Of a DNA stretch of 26,553 bases, positions 17,943 to 24,478 are shown in pieces. Source of the stretch: Betaproteobacteria bacterium UBA2293 (lineage in GTDB: Bacteria; Pseudomonadota; Gammaproteobacteria; Burkholderiales; Rhodocyclaceae); the NCBI GenBank assembly GCA_002345845.1, contig DDWF01000139.1, positions 1 to 26,553 of the forward strand. Direction: 5' to 3'. The notes under the pieces were generated by a model, which ran no database searches, had not been told where the DNA came from, and saw nothing but the letters and a program-made list of their open reading frames with translations. The position numbers and the translations under genes are program-made. Each line of letters starts with the position of its first letter. Position 1 is the first letter of the stretch.

Positions 17943-18443
17943 ATGACCACCCACATCGAGGCCGCCTGGGCCGCGCTGGACGAACTGACCGACCCGGAAA
18001 TCCCGGTCATTTCCCTGCGCGAGCTGGGCATCCTGCGCGACATCCGGCAGGCGGCGGACGGCCTGGAGGTGGTCATCACGCCGACCTACAGCGGCTGCCC
18101 GGCGATCAGCCAGATCGAGGACGACGTGCAGGCGACGCTGGCCCGCGCCGGCATCGCCGCCCGCGTCGTCACGCAACTGGCGCCGGCGTGGACCACCGAC
18201 TGGATGAGCGAGGAAGGCAAGGCCAAGCTGCACGCCTACGGCATCGCCCCGCCGCACCAGACGCCGGCCGGCAGCAATGTCGTGCGCTTCATCGCCAAGC
18301 CGGCCCAGGCCGAGACCGTGCCCTGCCCGCATTGCGGCTCGACGCATACGGTCGAGTCCTCCCATTTCGGCTCGACGGCCTGCAAGGCGCTGTACAAGTG
18401 CCTGGATTGCCAGGAACCGTTCGACTACTTCAAGCCCTACTAG
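17943..18443 (+). CDS. paaD: PaaD, MIP18/SufT-like iron-sulfur assembly factor for the epoxidase
   Basis: The product is 166 residues from the ATG at 17943, four bases after paaC. The N-terminal MIP18 (DUF59) domain shows LTDPEIPVISLRELGIL and PTYSGCPA with the conserved cysteine C52. The C-terminal zinc-ribbon-like part has CPHC (128-131) and CKALYKCLDC with C153 and C156. PaaD is essential for epoxidase activity in E. coli and is thought to help mature the iron-sulfur or diiron cofactors, probably that of PaaE. The order A-B-C-D-E is conserved. Confidence 0.94.
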   Translation: MTTHIEAAWAALDELTDPEIPVISLRELGILRDIRQAADGLEVVITPTYSGCPAISQIEDDVQATLARAGIAARVVTQLAPAWTTDWMSEEGKAKLHAYGIAPPHQTPAGSNVVRFIAKPAQAETVPCPHCGSTHTVESSHFGSTACKALYKCLDCQEPFDYFKPY

Positions 18444-18472
18444 TGGCACAAAACAATACCGGAGCCCCCACC

Positions 18473-19570
18473 ATGTCAGCCCTCCGCTTTCACGAACTCA
18501 CCGTCAAGCGCGTGACCCCCGAAGCCGCCGGCTCGGTGGCGATCACCTTCGACATCCCCGCCGCCGCGCGCGACACGTTCAACTTCCAGCCGGGCCAGTT
18601 CCTGACCCTGCGCGCCAAGGTCGACGGCCAGGAACTGCGCCGCACCTACTCGATCAGCAGCCCGAAAAGCCGCCTGGCCAAGGCCGGCGAACTGGAAATC
18701 GGCATCCGCCCGGTCGAGGGCGGCGTCTTTTCCAACTGGGCGGCGCAGACCATCAAGGCCGGCGCCAGGCTCGACGTGATGCCGCCGGACGGCCGCTTCA
18801 CGGTCAAGAAGCAGCGCGCCATCCACCGCGTCGGCTTCGCCGCCGGCTCGGGGATCACGCCGATCCTGTCGATTGCCGCCAGCACGCTGGAAGAACAGCC
18901 GGAAGCCAAGTTCACGCTGGTCTACGGCAACCGCCGGATGTCCAGCGTCATGTTCAACGAAGCCCTGCAGGACCTGAAGGACCGCTACCGCGACCGCCTG
19001 ACGCTGATCCACATCCTGTCGCGCCAGGCGCAGGAAGTCGATCTGCTGCAGGGGCGCATCGACGGCGACAAGGTGCGCGCCATCATCAAGGCCCTGCTGC
19101 CGGTGGCGAGCATGGACGAAGTCTTCATCTGCGGCCCGGAAGCGATGATCGAAGCCACCGAGGAGGCGCTGGTCGCCGCCGGCGTGCCGGCCGACCGCGT
19201 CTATGCCGAGCGCTTCACCTCCGGCCCGGCGCAGGCGGCCAAGATCCAGGCCGACACCGACAGCGCACCGGACCGCCAGGCGGCGGTCAAGGACATCGCC
19301 CTGACCATCGTTCTCGACGGCAAGCAGCACGAACTGCACATCGGCGCCGACGAGCATGTGCTCGACGCGGCGCTCGATGCCGGCCTCGACCTGCCCTTCT
19401 CGTGCAAGGCCGGCGTCTGCTGCACCTGCCGCGCCAAGGTGCTGTGCGGCGAAGTGGTGATGGACAAGAACTTCACGCTGGAAGCCGACGAAATGGCCCA
19501 GGGCTACGTGCTCAGCTGCCAGGCCCGGGCGACCACCAAGCAGATCACCGTCAGTTTCGACGACCGCTGA
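18473..19570 (+). CDS. paaE: phenylacetyl-CoA epoxidase reductase PaaE
   Basis: The 365-residue reductase has an N-terminal FAD-binding domain with RTYS (57-60), a nucleotide-binding domain with FAAGSGITPILS (122-133) and FICGPEAM (218-224), and a C-terminal plant-type ferredoxin with C311, C316, C319 and C349. This FAD-first order is typical of PaaE and opposite to the reductase at 5010-6059. It passes electrons from NADPH to the PaaAC diiron site. The ATG at 18473 has GGAG about nine bases upstream. A GTG at 18444 right after the paaD stop would add ten residues but lacks a site. Confidence 0.95.
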   Translation: MSALRFHELTVKRVTPEAAGSVAITFDIPAAARDTFNFQPGQFLTLRAKVDGQELRRTYSISSPKSRLAKAGELEIGIRPVEGGVFSNWAAQTIKAGARLDVMPPDGRFTVKKQRAIHRVGFAAGSGITPILSIAASTLEEQPEAKFTLVYGNRRMSSVMFNEALQDLKDRYRDRLTLIHILSRQAQEVDLLQGRIDGDKVRAIIKALLPVASMDEVFICGPEAMIEATEEALVAAGVPADRVYAERFTSGPAQAAKIQADTDSAPDRQAAVKDIALTIVLDGKQHELHIGADEHVLDAALDAGLDLPFSCKAGVCCTCRAKVLCGEVVMDKNFTLEADEMAQGYVLSCQARATTKQITVSFDDR

Positions 19571-19598
19571 TTTCCTCCTGCAATTGAAACTGCACTTG

Positions 19599-19637
19599 GG
19601 CCGCCCACCGGCTCCCTCCGGGGGCGGCCATTTTTTT
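19599..19637 (+). terminator. strong intrinsic terminator after paaE
   Basis: GGCCGCCC (19599-19606) pairs with GGGCGGCC (19622-19629). CCGG (19608-19611) pairs with CCGG (19618-19621) to extend the stem above a one-base bulge, and seven T follow at 19631-19637. The T-run runs straight into GGAGAG, the paaF ribosome binding site. The terminator therefore lies in the paaE-paaF gap and should lower, not abolish, expression of the two downstream genes. Confidence 0.88.
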
Positions 19638-19648
19638 GGAGAGCAGAC

Positions 19649-20422
19649 ATGACACAAGTAGTACTCAACGAAACCATCGGCAAGGTTGGCCTGATCCGCA
19701 TCAACCGGCCGGAAGCGATGAACGCCTTGAACGCCGACGTGATGGCCGGCATCGCCGCCGCCCTTGATGCCTTCGAGGCCGACGAGGCCATCGGCTGCAT
19801 CGTCATCACCGGCAACGAGAAGGCCTTCGCCGCCGGCGCCGACATCGGCGCGATGAAGGACTACGACTACATGCACGCCTACAAGGCGGATTACATCACC
19901 GCCGGCTGGGAACGCATCAAGAGCACGCGCAAGCCGGTGATCGCTGCCGTGGCCGGCTTCGCCCTCGGCGGCGGCTGCGAGATGGCGATGATGTGCGACA
20001 TGATCTTCGCTGCCGACACGGCCAAGTTCGGCCAGCCGGAAATCAAGTTGGGCACCATGCCCGGCCTCGGCGGCTCGCAGCGCCTGCCGCGCGCCGTCGG
20101 CAAGGCCAAGGCGATGGATATGTGCCTGACCGCGCGGATGATGGATGCCGCCGAAGCGGAGAAATCCGGCCTGGTGGCCCGCGTCTATCCGGCCGACACC
20201 CTGCTCGACGAGACGCTGAAGGCGGCGGCCACCATCGCCGGCTTCTCGCTGCCGGTGATCATGATGATCAAGGAATCGGTCAATCGGGCCTACGAGTCGT
20301 CATTGAACGAAGGACTGCTGTTCGAGCGCCGCGTCTTCCACTCGACGTTTGCGCTGGAAGACCAGAAGGAAGGCATGGCTGCCTTCGTCGACAAGCGCAA
20401 GCCGGTGTTCAACAACCGCTGA
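19649..20422 (+). CDS. paaF: 2,3-dehydroadipyl-CoA hydratase PaaF (enoyl-CoA hydratase)
   Basis: The 257-residue crotonase carries both catalytic glutamates of true hydratases: E111 in [11 protein letters not shown] and E131 in GQPEIKLG. The oxyanion-hole region is [14 protein letters not shown]. The size equals that of E. coli PaaF (255). It should hydrate 2,3-dehydroadipyl-CoA, feeding PaaH. Because ordinary short-chain enoyl-CoA hydratases look the same, the specific name rests on context: it closes the paa gene set, which otherwise lacks this step. GGAGAG six bases upstream supports the ATG. Confidence 0.82.
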   Translation: MTQVVLNETIGKVGLIRINRPEAMNALNADVMAGIAAALDAFEADEAIGCIVITGNEKAFAAGADIGAMKDYDYMHAYKADYITAGWERIKSTRKPVIAAVAGFALGGGCEMAMMCDMIFAADTAKFGQPEIKLGTMPGLGGSQRLPRAVGKAKAMDMCLTARMMDAAEAEKSGLVARVYPADTLLDETLKAAATIAGFSLPVIMMIKESVNRAYESSLNEGLLFERRVFHSTFALEDQKEGMAAFVDKRKPVFNNR

Positions 20423-20432
20423 GGAGCCTGCC

Positions 20433-21212
20433 ATGTACGAAACCCTGGAAATCGAACGCACCGGCAAGGTCGCGACGATCTGGATGAACCGCCCGGCTGT
20501 CTTCAACGCCTTCGACGAACAGCTGATCGACGAACTGAGCACGGCCTGCCACGAACTCGACGCCGATCCGGCCGTGCGCATCGTCGTTCTTGGCGGGCGC
20601 GGCAAGCACTTCTCGGCCGGCGCCGACCTCAACTGGATGAAGCGCGCCGCGAATTTCACGCACGAACAGAACGTCGCCGATGCCCGCCGCTTCGCCGGCA
20701 TGCTGCGCACGCTGGCCGGCATGGGCAAGCCGACCATCGCCCGCGTCCAGGGCGCCGCCCTGGGCGGCGGCACCGGCCTGACCGCCGCCTGCGACATGGC
20801 GGTGGCCAGCAGCGACGCGGTGTTCTCCACCTCGGAAGTGAAGTTCGGCATCATCCCCTCGGCGATCAGCCCCTACGTGCTGCGCGCCATCGGCCCGCGC
20901 CACGCCCTGCGCTACTTCCAGAGCGGCGAACGGATCAACGCCCAGCGCGCTCTGGCCATCGGCCTGGTCGGCGAAGTGGTCGAACCGGAAGCTTTGGATA
21001 CCTGCATCGCCCAACTCGCCGACGCCCTGCTGCAAGGCGGCCCGCTCGCCCAGAAAGCGGCCAAGGACCTGATCGCCGCCGTCAACGGCAAACCCATCGA
21101 CGAAACCATCAGCGAAGAAACCGCCCAACGCATCGCCCGCCAGCGCGCCACCGACGAAGCCAAGGACGGTATTGCCGCCTTCCTCGACAAACGGCCGCCG
21201 GGCTGGCTGTAA
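20433..21212 (+). CDS. second crotonase, LiuC-like (methylglutaconyl-CoA hydratase family)
   Basis: The protein is 259 residues, with GAGGAG before the ATG, ten bases after paaF. It resembles LiuC/AtuE enzymes: GRGKHFSAGADLNWMKR, VQGAALGGGTGLTAACD, SEVKFGIIPSAISPYVLRAIG, and a C-terminal KRPPGWL. At the place of the first catalytic glutamate of PaaF (E111) it has glycine (G115), while the second (E135) is kept. This pattern is normal for the LiuC branch. Canonical paa operons have no such gene. It may act on branched or ring-opened intermediates, or it may belong to leucine or isoprenoid catabolism and be here by chance. Confidence 0.78.
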   Translation: MYETLEIERTGKVATIWMNRPAVFNAFDEQLIDELSTACHELDADPAVRIVVLGGRGKHFSAGADLNWMKRAANFTHEQNVADARRFAGMLRTLAGMGKPTIARVQGAALGGGTGLTAACDMAVASSDAVFSTSEVKFGIIPSAISPYVLRAIGPRHALRYFQSGERINAQRALAIGLVGEVVEPEALDTCIAQLADALLQGGPLAQKAAKDLIAAVNGKPIDETISEETAQRIARQRATDEAKDGIAAFLDKRPPGWL

Positions 21213-21299
21213 GCCCACGGGGGCCGGCACGACCAAAAGCGCCCCGTTGCGCGCAAGCTGGCACTTCTGCAGCGAGTTAGCAACGCAGGTCATGTCTGT

Positions 21300-21327
21300 T
21301 TGGCCGGTAGTCCACGACGCGTACAAT
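21300..21327 (+). promoter_or_regulatory. predicted sigma-70 promoter for the VF530-like gene
   Basis: TTGGCC (21300-21305) and TACAAT (21322-21327) are separated by 16 bases and match four and five of six consensus positions. The transcript would start about 25 bases before the ATG at 21358, which separates this gene from the paa genes. Confidence 0.45.
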
Positions 21328-21357
21328 CGCGCCTTTCCCCCGTTTTCGAGCCGCAAC

Positions 21358-21834
21358 ATGAACAGCGAAGTAGATTACAAAAACAACCCTCTGCACGGCC
21401 TCAGTCTGAAAAAGCTGCTGACGGAAATCGTTGATTACTACGGCTTCGATATTCTTTATGCCTATTTGAATATCCAGTGTTTCAACAACAACCCGAGTAT
21501 CGACTCCAGTGTGAAATTCCTGAAAAAGACGGATTGGGCGCGGCAAAAGATTGAGGCCTTCTATCTGTACCAGTTCAAAAGCTTGCCGCGGGCCTCGGCC
21601 GAGCAGTTTGAATTGCCGCCGCGCGACCGTATCGTGCCCCAGGATCAAACTCCCGGTGAGCCGGCGGTGTTGAGCCTGGAAGATGCCGAGCGACTGCGCG
21701 AGAAGCGGGCGAGAAAAGCCGCGCTCCACGACGCCGAAGGCGGCAAGCGGGCTGATTCGGGCCGGCAGCGGCCGCCGCGCTCCACCGCCGCGGCGGGCAA
21801 CGATGCGGACCCCTGGGCAAAGTGGCGAAAATAA
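21358..21834 (+). CDS. VF530-like (DUF2132) putative DNA-binding protein with a long C-terminal tail
   Basis: The protein is 158 residues. Residues 6-70 match the VF530/DUF2132 family: NNPLHGLSLKKLLTEIVDYYGFD, then IQCFNNNPSIDSSVKFLKKTDWARQKIEAFYLY. VF530 of Vibrio fischeri has a fold suggesting DNA binding, but no role is established. Family members are commonly only 70-90 residues. Here a low-complexity, charged and proline-rich tail of about 85 residues is added, rich in arginine and ending DPWAKWRK. No strong ribosome binding site is visible, but a promoter lies just upstream. Confidence 0.8.
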   Translation: MNSEVDYKNNPLHGLSLKKLLTEIVDYYGFDILYAYLNIQCFNNNPSIDSSVKFLKKTDWARQKIEAFYLYQFKSLPRASAEQFELPPRDRIVPQDQTPGEPAVLSLEDAERLREKRARKAALHDAEGGKRADSGRQRPPRSTAAAGNDADPWAKWRK

Positions 21835-21848
21835 GCCGGCGACAACCG

Positions 21849-22538
21849 CTATTGAGCTTGCGCCAGACCTCGATAGCGCAACGATAGCCAGGCAGCCGGC
21901 AGACCCAATAGCAGCCCGCCCAGAACATCCAGGGCGACATGCTGGCGGATGGCCATCGTCGAATAGACGATGCCGATGCACCATGCCCAGTTGAGGCTCA
22001 GTATCCACAAGGGGCCGCCATAACGGCGCAGCAGGTGATGGAGCCAGACCCCGGAGAAGACAGCGGCGGCGACGTGTAGCGAAGGGCAGGCATTGCCCGA
22101 GGCGTCGATGGTTTTCAGGAAATCCAGTTCGGGATAGCGGGTCCAGTCAACCAGGGCGGCGGGTACTGTCGTCGGCCAGAAGTAGAAGGTAAGCAGTCCT
22201 GCCAGACAGGTGGCCGCGATGGCCAGCGCGTAGAAGCCCAGTTCGCGGCGCGTCGCCAGCAAGGCGGGAGCCAGGGAAACATAGACCCACATCGAGAGGT
22301 AGATCGGCAGGGCCAGGGGCTGGAGCTCGATCTGGTGGTCGAGCCAGGTGAGCGGCATGACCGTGATCGGGAAAGCCGGGTTCTTCAGGAAGTAGAAGTA
22401 AAGGTTGAAGAACAGGGTGATGAAAACCGTCGTTCCCACCCCCTTGAGATAGCCATGCCGGAAGAAAACCGCCGCCACCTGGCGGTACCAGGCTGTCGGC
22501 GTTTCTTCCTGGCTGATTGCAATAGCAGAGTGCGTCAT
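21849..22538 (-). CDS. PAP2-family (AUR1/inositol phosphotransferase-like) membrane phosphatase
   Basis: The product is 229 residues from the ATG at 22538, which has AAAGGA upstream; the frame is open further upstream but without a good start. About six hydrophobic segments are present. The PAP2 active-site motifs appear as ACPSLHVA (H155) and STMAIRQHVALDVLGG (R198, H200, D204). The PSLH form, in place of PSGH, is typical of the AUR1-like branch. Such proteins hydrolyse or exchange lipid phosphates at the membrane. It converges with the VF530-like gene (14-base gap) and is divergent from the DUF1499 gene. Confidence 0.82.
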   Translation of the reverse strand: MTHSAIAISQEETPTAWYRQVAAVFFRHGYLKGVGTTVFITLFFNLYFYFLKNPAFPITVMPLTWLDHQIELQPLALPIYLSMWVYVSLAPALLATRRELGFYALAIAATCLAGLLTFYFWPTTVPAALVDWTRYPELDFLKTIDASGNACPSLHVAAAVFSGVWLHHLLRRYGGPLWILSLNWAWCIGIVYSTMAIRQHVALDVLGGLLLGLPAAWLSLRYRGLAQAQ

Positions 22539-22669
22539 GATCCTTTCCAGGAACTCAACCACAACGTTTAGGTAGCGCCGCGGTATTAAAACCAGACAGG
22601 TTCGACCTCTGTGCAGGATAACGTTCAATCGGGCACACTGTCTCCGGTGCAACAACTCCCAACAGGCTG

Positions 22670-23161
22670 ATGAAAATAATCTTTTACGTCCTCCTCGGCC
22701 TGCTCGCCCTGATCCTGATCGGCGCCCGCTTCGGCCTCTTCGCCGGCGCCGCGCCGAACGATCTCGGCGTCACCGACGGCCGCCTGAAACCGCCTTCGGC
22801 GACCCGCAACAGCGTCAGCAGTCAGGCGGCGTTATATCCCGGCCATCCGCAACTCGACTATGCACGCATCGCACCGCTGGAATTGATGAACGGCGACGCC
22901 AGCGCCTCGCTACAAGCGCTGCACGTAACGCTGACCGCCATGCCCGGGGTGACCGTCATCGAGCAGCGCCCCGACTACCTGCGCGCTGAAGCCCGCACCC
23001 GCTGGCTCGGTTTCGTCGACGATCTGGAGTTCTGGCTCAACCCGCAGGCAGGCGTGATCGAAGTCCGCAGCGCCAGCCGGCTGGGGAGTGAGGACTTCGG
23101 CGTCAATCGGGAACGCATGGAGCGAATACGCGCGGCCTATCGGGGAGAGGCGGGGAAATAG
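22670..23161 (+). CDS. DUF1499 family membrane-anchored protein
   Basis: The 163-residue protein has one N-terminal transmembrane or signal-anchor segment (about 3-24: FYVLLGLLALILIGARFGLF). The DUF1499 domain follows, with NDLGVTDGRLKPPSATRNSVSSQA, YLRAEARTRWLGFVDDLEFWL, and VIEVRSASRLGSEDFGVNRERME near the C-terminus. The family is widespread in proteobacteria and has no established function. It is divergently transcribed from the PAP2 gene across a 131-base gap. Confidence 0.85.
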   Translation: MKIIFYVLLGLLALILIGARFGLFAGAAPNDLGVTDGRLKPPSATRNSVSSQAALYPGHPQLDYARIAPLELMNGDASASLQALHVTLTAMPGVTVIEQRPDYLRAEARTRWLGFVDDLEFWLNPQAGVIEVRSASRLGSEDFGVNRERMERIRAAYRGEAGK

Positions 23162-23177
23162 GCCAACAAAAACAATC

Positions 23178-23456
23178 CTAATGGCCGTGAGCGCGCTTGT
23201 TATGGGGCTTTTCCATAACGGGTTCGGGCTCTGCCGGTGGGTGGCGAATCACGACCACGGATTCCTCTGGCTCGAACCAGAACTCGCCGTGCGGGCCGTC
23301 GAGGCGGCCCGTAATCAGCTGAATTAAACCATCCACCGAATTGACCTGGGTGATTGCTTCCCAAGTATCGGTTGGGTGTTTGCTAGTGCCAAGGCCGTTG
23401 TAGATGATGTCGCCGATCCTGATATCGCCAGCGACTACAGTGATTCTGGTTGTCAT
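23178..23456 (-). CDS. hypothetical protein, 92 residues
   Basis: The frame is open from 23513, but the ATG at 23456 is preferred because GGAG lies nine bases upstream, while the upstream ATG has none. The protein starts MTTRITVVAGDIRIGDIIYN and ends in a histidine- and proline-rich tail. It looks beta-rich, with GEFWFEPEESVVVIRHPP near the end, and contains no cysteine or membrane segment. I recognise no family. It is the last of a row of small minus-strand ORFs. Confidence 0.5.
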   Translation of the reverse strand: MTTRITVVAGDIRIGDIIYNGLGTSKHPTDTWEAITQVNSVDGLIQLITGRLDGPHGEFWFEPEESVVVIRHPPAEPEPVMEKPHNKRAHGH

Positions 23457-23517
23457 GCCAATGTGCTCCTGAACTGCCCGCAACCCGATTGCGGTGCTCG
23501 TTTGGATTGCCATGCAG

Positions 23518-23592
23518 TCACTGTAGCACTTCGAGCGATGCGCTTGACCGTAGCATTTCGGCGCTCGATGTCAGACTGGGGCTGTCGTTCAT
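23518..23592 (-). CDS. possible 24-residue ORF between two hypothetical genes
   Basis: An ATG at 23592 lies just after the TGA of the upstream ORF (23597-23595), with GAGGAG and GAGG about 10-15 bases upstream. It encodes 24 residues (MNDSPSLTSSAEMLRSSASL then EVLQ) rich in serine, and stops at 23518. It fits the same-strand, end-to-end layout but has no other support. Confidence 0.2.
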   Translation of the reverse strand: MNDSPSLTSSAEMLRSSASLEVLQ

Positions 23593-23594
23593 GA

Positions 23595-23804
23595 TCACCT
23601 CGTCTCCTCAGACCGGTCATCATCTTCGCGCGACAGAATCCGCCAGGCGTACATCAGGCTGGCTTCGCTGAATTCGCGACCGCTCTCCAGATCGCGCCAC
23701 CACCCCGTCGCCTCGCCCGGCCTGGGCGGCAGACTGCGCCAGCGGCGAATTTCGCCGCTACAGAGTTCGATGCGGTAGATCACGTTGGCTTGCGGTCTGA
23801 TCAA
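23595..23804 (-). CDS. hypothetical protein, up to 69 residues
   Basis: The frame opens at a TTG (23804) with AAAGG about ten bases upstream; a GTG eight codons in is the alternative. The product is charged, with EIRRWRSLPPRPGEATGWWRDLESG in the middle and SREDDDRSEETR at the end. The tryptophan-rich centre resembles small phage- or plasmid-borne proteins of unknown role, but no family is recognised. The weak start codon lowers confidence. Confidence 0.4.
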   Translation of the reverse strand: MIRPQANVIYRIELCSGEIRRWRSLPPRPGEATGWWRDLESGREFSEASLMYAWRILSREDDDRSEETR

Positions 23805-23966
23805 TTGCTGGCGGCCTTTCTGCCAAACGCCACGATTCCCGCCGGGATGGAAACCGCATCACGTTTCGCCGATGAACGGGGAGTTCTCGGCAAGACCAGG
23901 TTCGGCCTGCCGCATAGCCATGTTATCGAGCACAACAGCAAGGTGCACGCCAAATTGGCGGTGGAC

Positions 23967-24302
23967 TTAGGTTGTTGCCGTATGAGCAGCGCTGAGTTTT
24001 TCCGAGACGAACTCGCCGCGGGCGGTGGAATTGTTTTCCTGATTGTTGCGCGCGCACCAGGCAAAGAACTCCTCGGGATCGATCTGGCATTCGAGGGCGA
24101 GCACGCCTGAGCGCTGGAAGTTGCGACGTGCCGCGACGGCCATCGCCTTCCATTTCTCGAAGGAATCCTCGAAGCATTCCGGGTCCGTGGCGCGGGCTTT
24201 GACCTCAGCCCAAGTATCGGCGGTGTACCAGGTGACCCCAATGACCAGCGACTTGCTGCGGCGTTTGGCTTTCAAGCTTTGATAGAGCGTCGGTTTTCTC
24301 AT
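23967..24302 (-). CDS. hypothetical protein, 111 residues
   Basis: This is an open frame of 111 residues beginning MRKPTLYQSLKAKRRSKSLV, with IGVTWYTADTWAEVKARATDPECFEDSFEKWKAM next. It then has the motif ALECQIDPEEFFAWCARNNQ and a C-terminal ARGEFVSEKLSAAH. Composition and codon choice look like a real soluble protein, and the sequence resembles conserved uncharacterised proteins of betaproteobacteria (recalled, not searched). No clear ribosome binding site precedes the ATG. Function unknown. Confidence 0.6.
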   Translation of the reverse strand: MRKPTLYQSLKAKRRSKSLVIGVTWYTADTWAEVKARATDPECFEDSFEKWKAMAVAARRNFQRSGVLALECQIDPEEFFAWCARNNQENNSTARGEFVSEKLSAAHTATT

Positions 24303-24336
24303 GTCCGGAAGGGGTACGGGAGATTGATCAGGAGTG

Positions 24337-24350
24337 CTTGCGCACGCAAG
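24337..24350. repeat. palindrome CTTGCG-CA-CGCAAG
   Basis: Perfect six-base arms around CA lie in the 169-base gap between the hypothetical gene ending its reading at 24302 and the acyltransferase gene. It could be an operator for the small gene or chance. Apart from this and the inverted repeat at 24442-24478, I see nothing in this gap. Confidence 0.25.
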
Positions 24351-24441
24351 ACATGCGCCATCGCCGCCACTCCATGAAATCAGTCACTTGCGGGCGCGCC
24401 GTGCGTGGTCTTTCCGACAAAGTCGCAACTTGCCGAGGAGG

Positions 24442-24478
24442 GGCTTGATACATTGCGAGGCGTTCGGGCAATCAAGCC
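24442..24478 (-). terminator. inverted repeat at the 3' end of the PatZ-like gene
   Basis: GGCTTGAT (24442-24449) and ATCAAGCC (24471-24478) are perfect eight-base complements with a 21-base loop. One arm includes the stop codon at 24474-24472. No T-tract follows on the minus strand, so it is probably a 3'-end stability structure and not a classical terminator. Confidence 0.35.

Noticed and set aside
18444..18472. Alternative GTG start for paaE immediately after the paaD stop
   Set aside because: It would add ten residues not typical of PaaE and has no ribosome binding site; the ATG at 18473 has GGAG upstream.
21200..21216. Hairpin GGGCT/AGCCC across the end of the LiuC-like gene, considered as the paa operon terminator
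   Set aside because: The stem is only five bases, spans the stop codon and has no T-tract; too weak to call.
23790..24110. A plus-strand frame of 106 codons with protein-like composition
   Set aside because: It overlaps the better minus-strand ORF at 23967-24302, has no ribosome binding site, and resembles no family; kept out, though the 23805-23966 stretch is otherwise without a gene.
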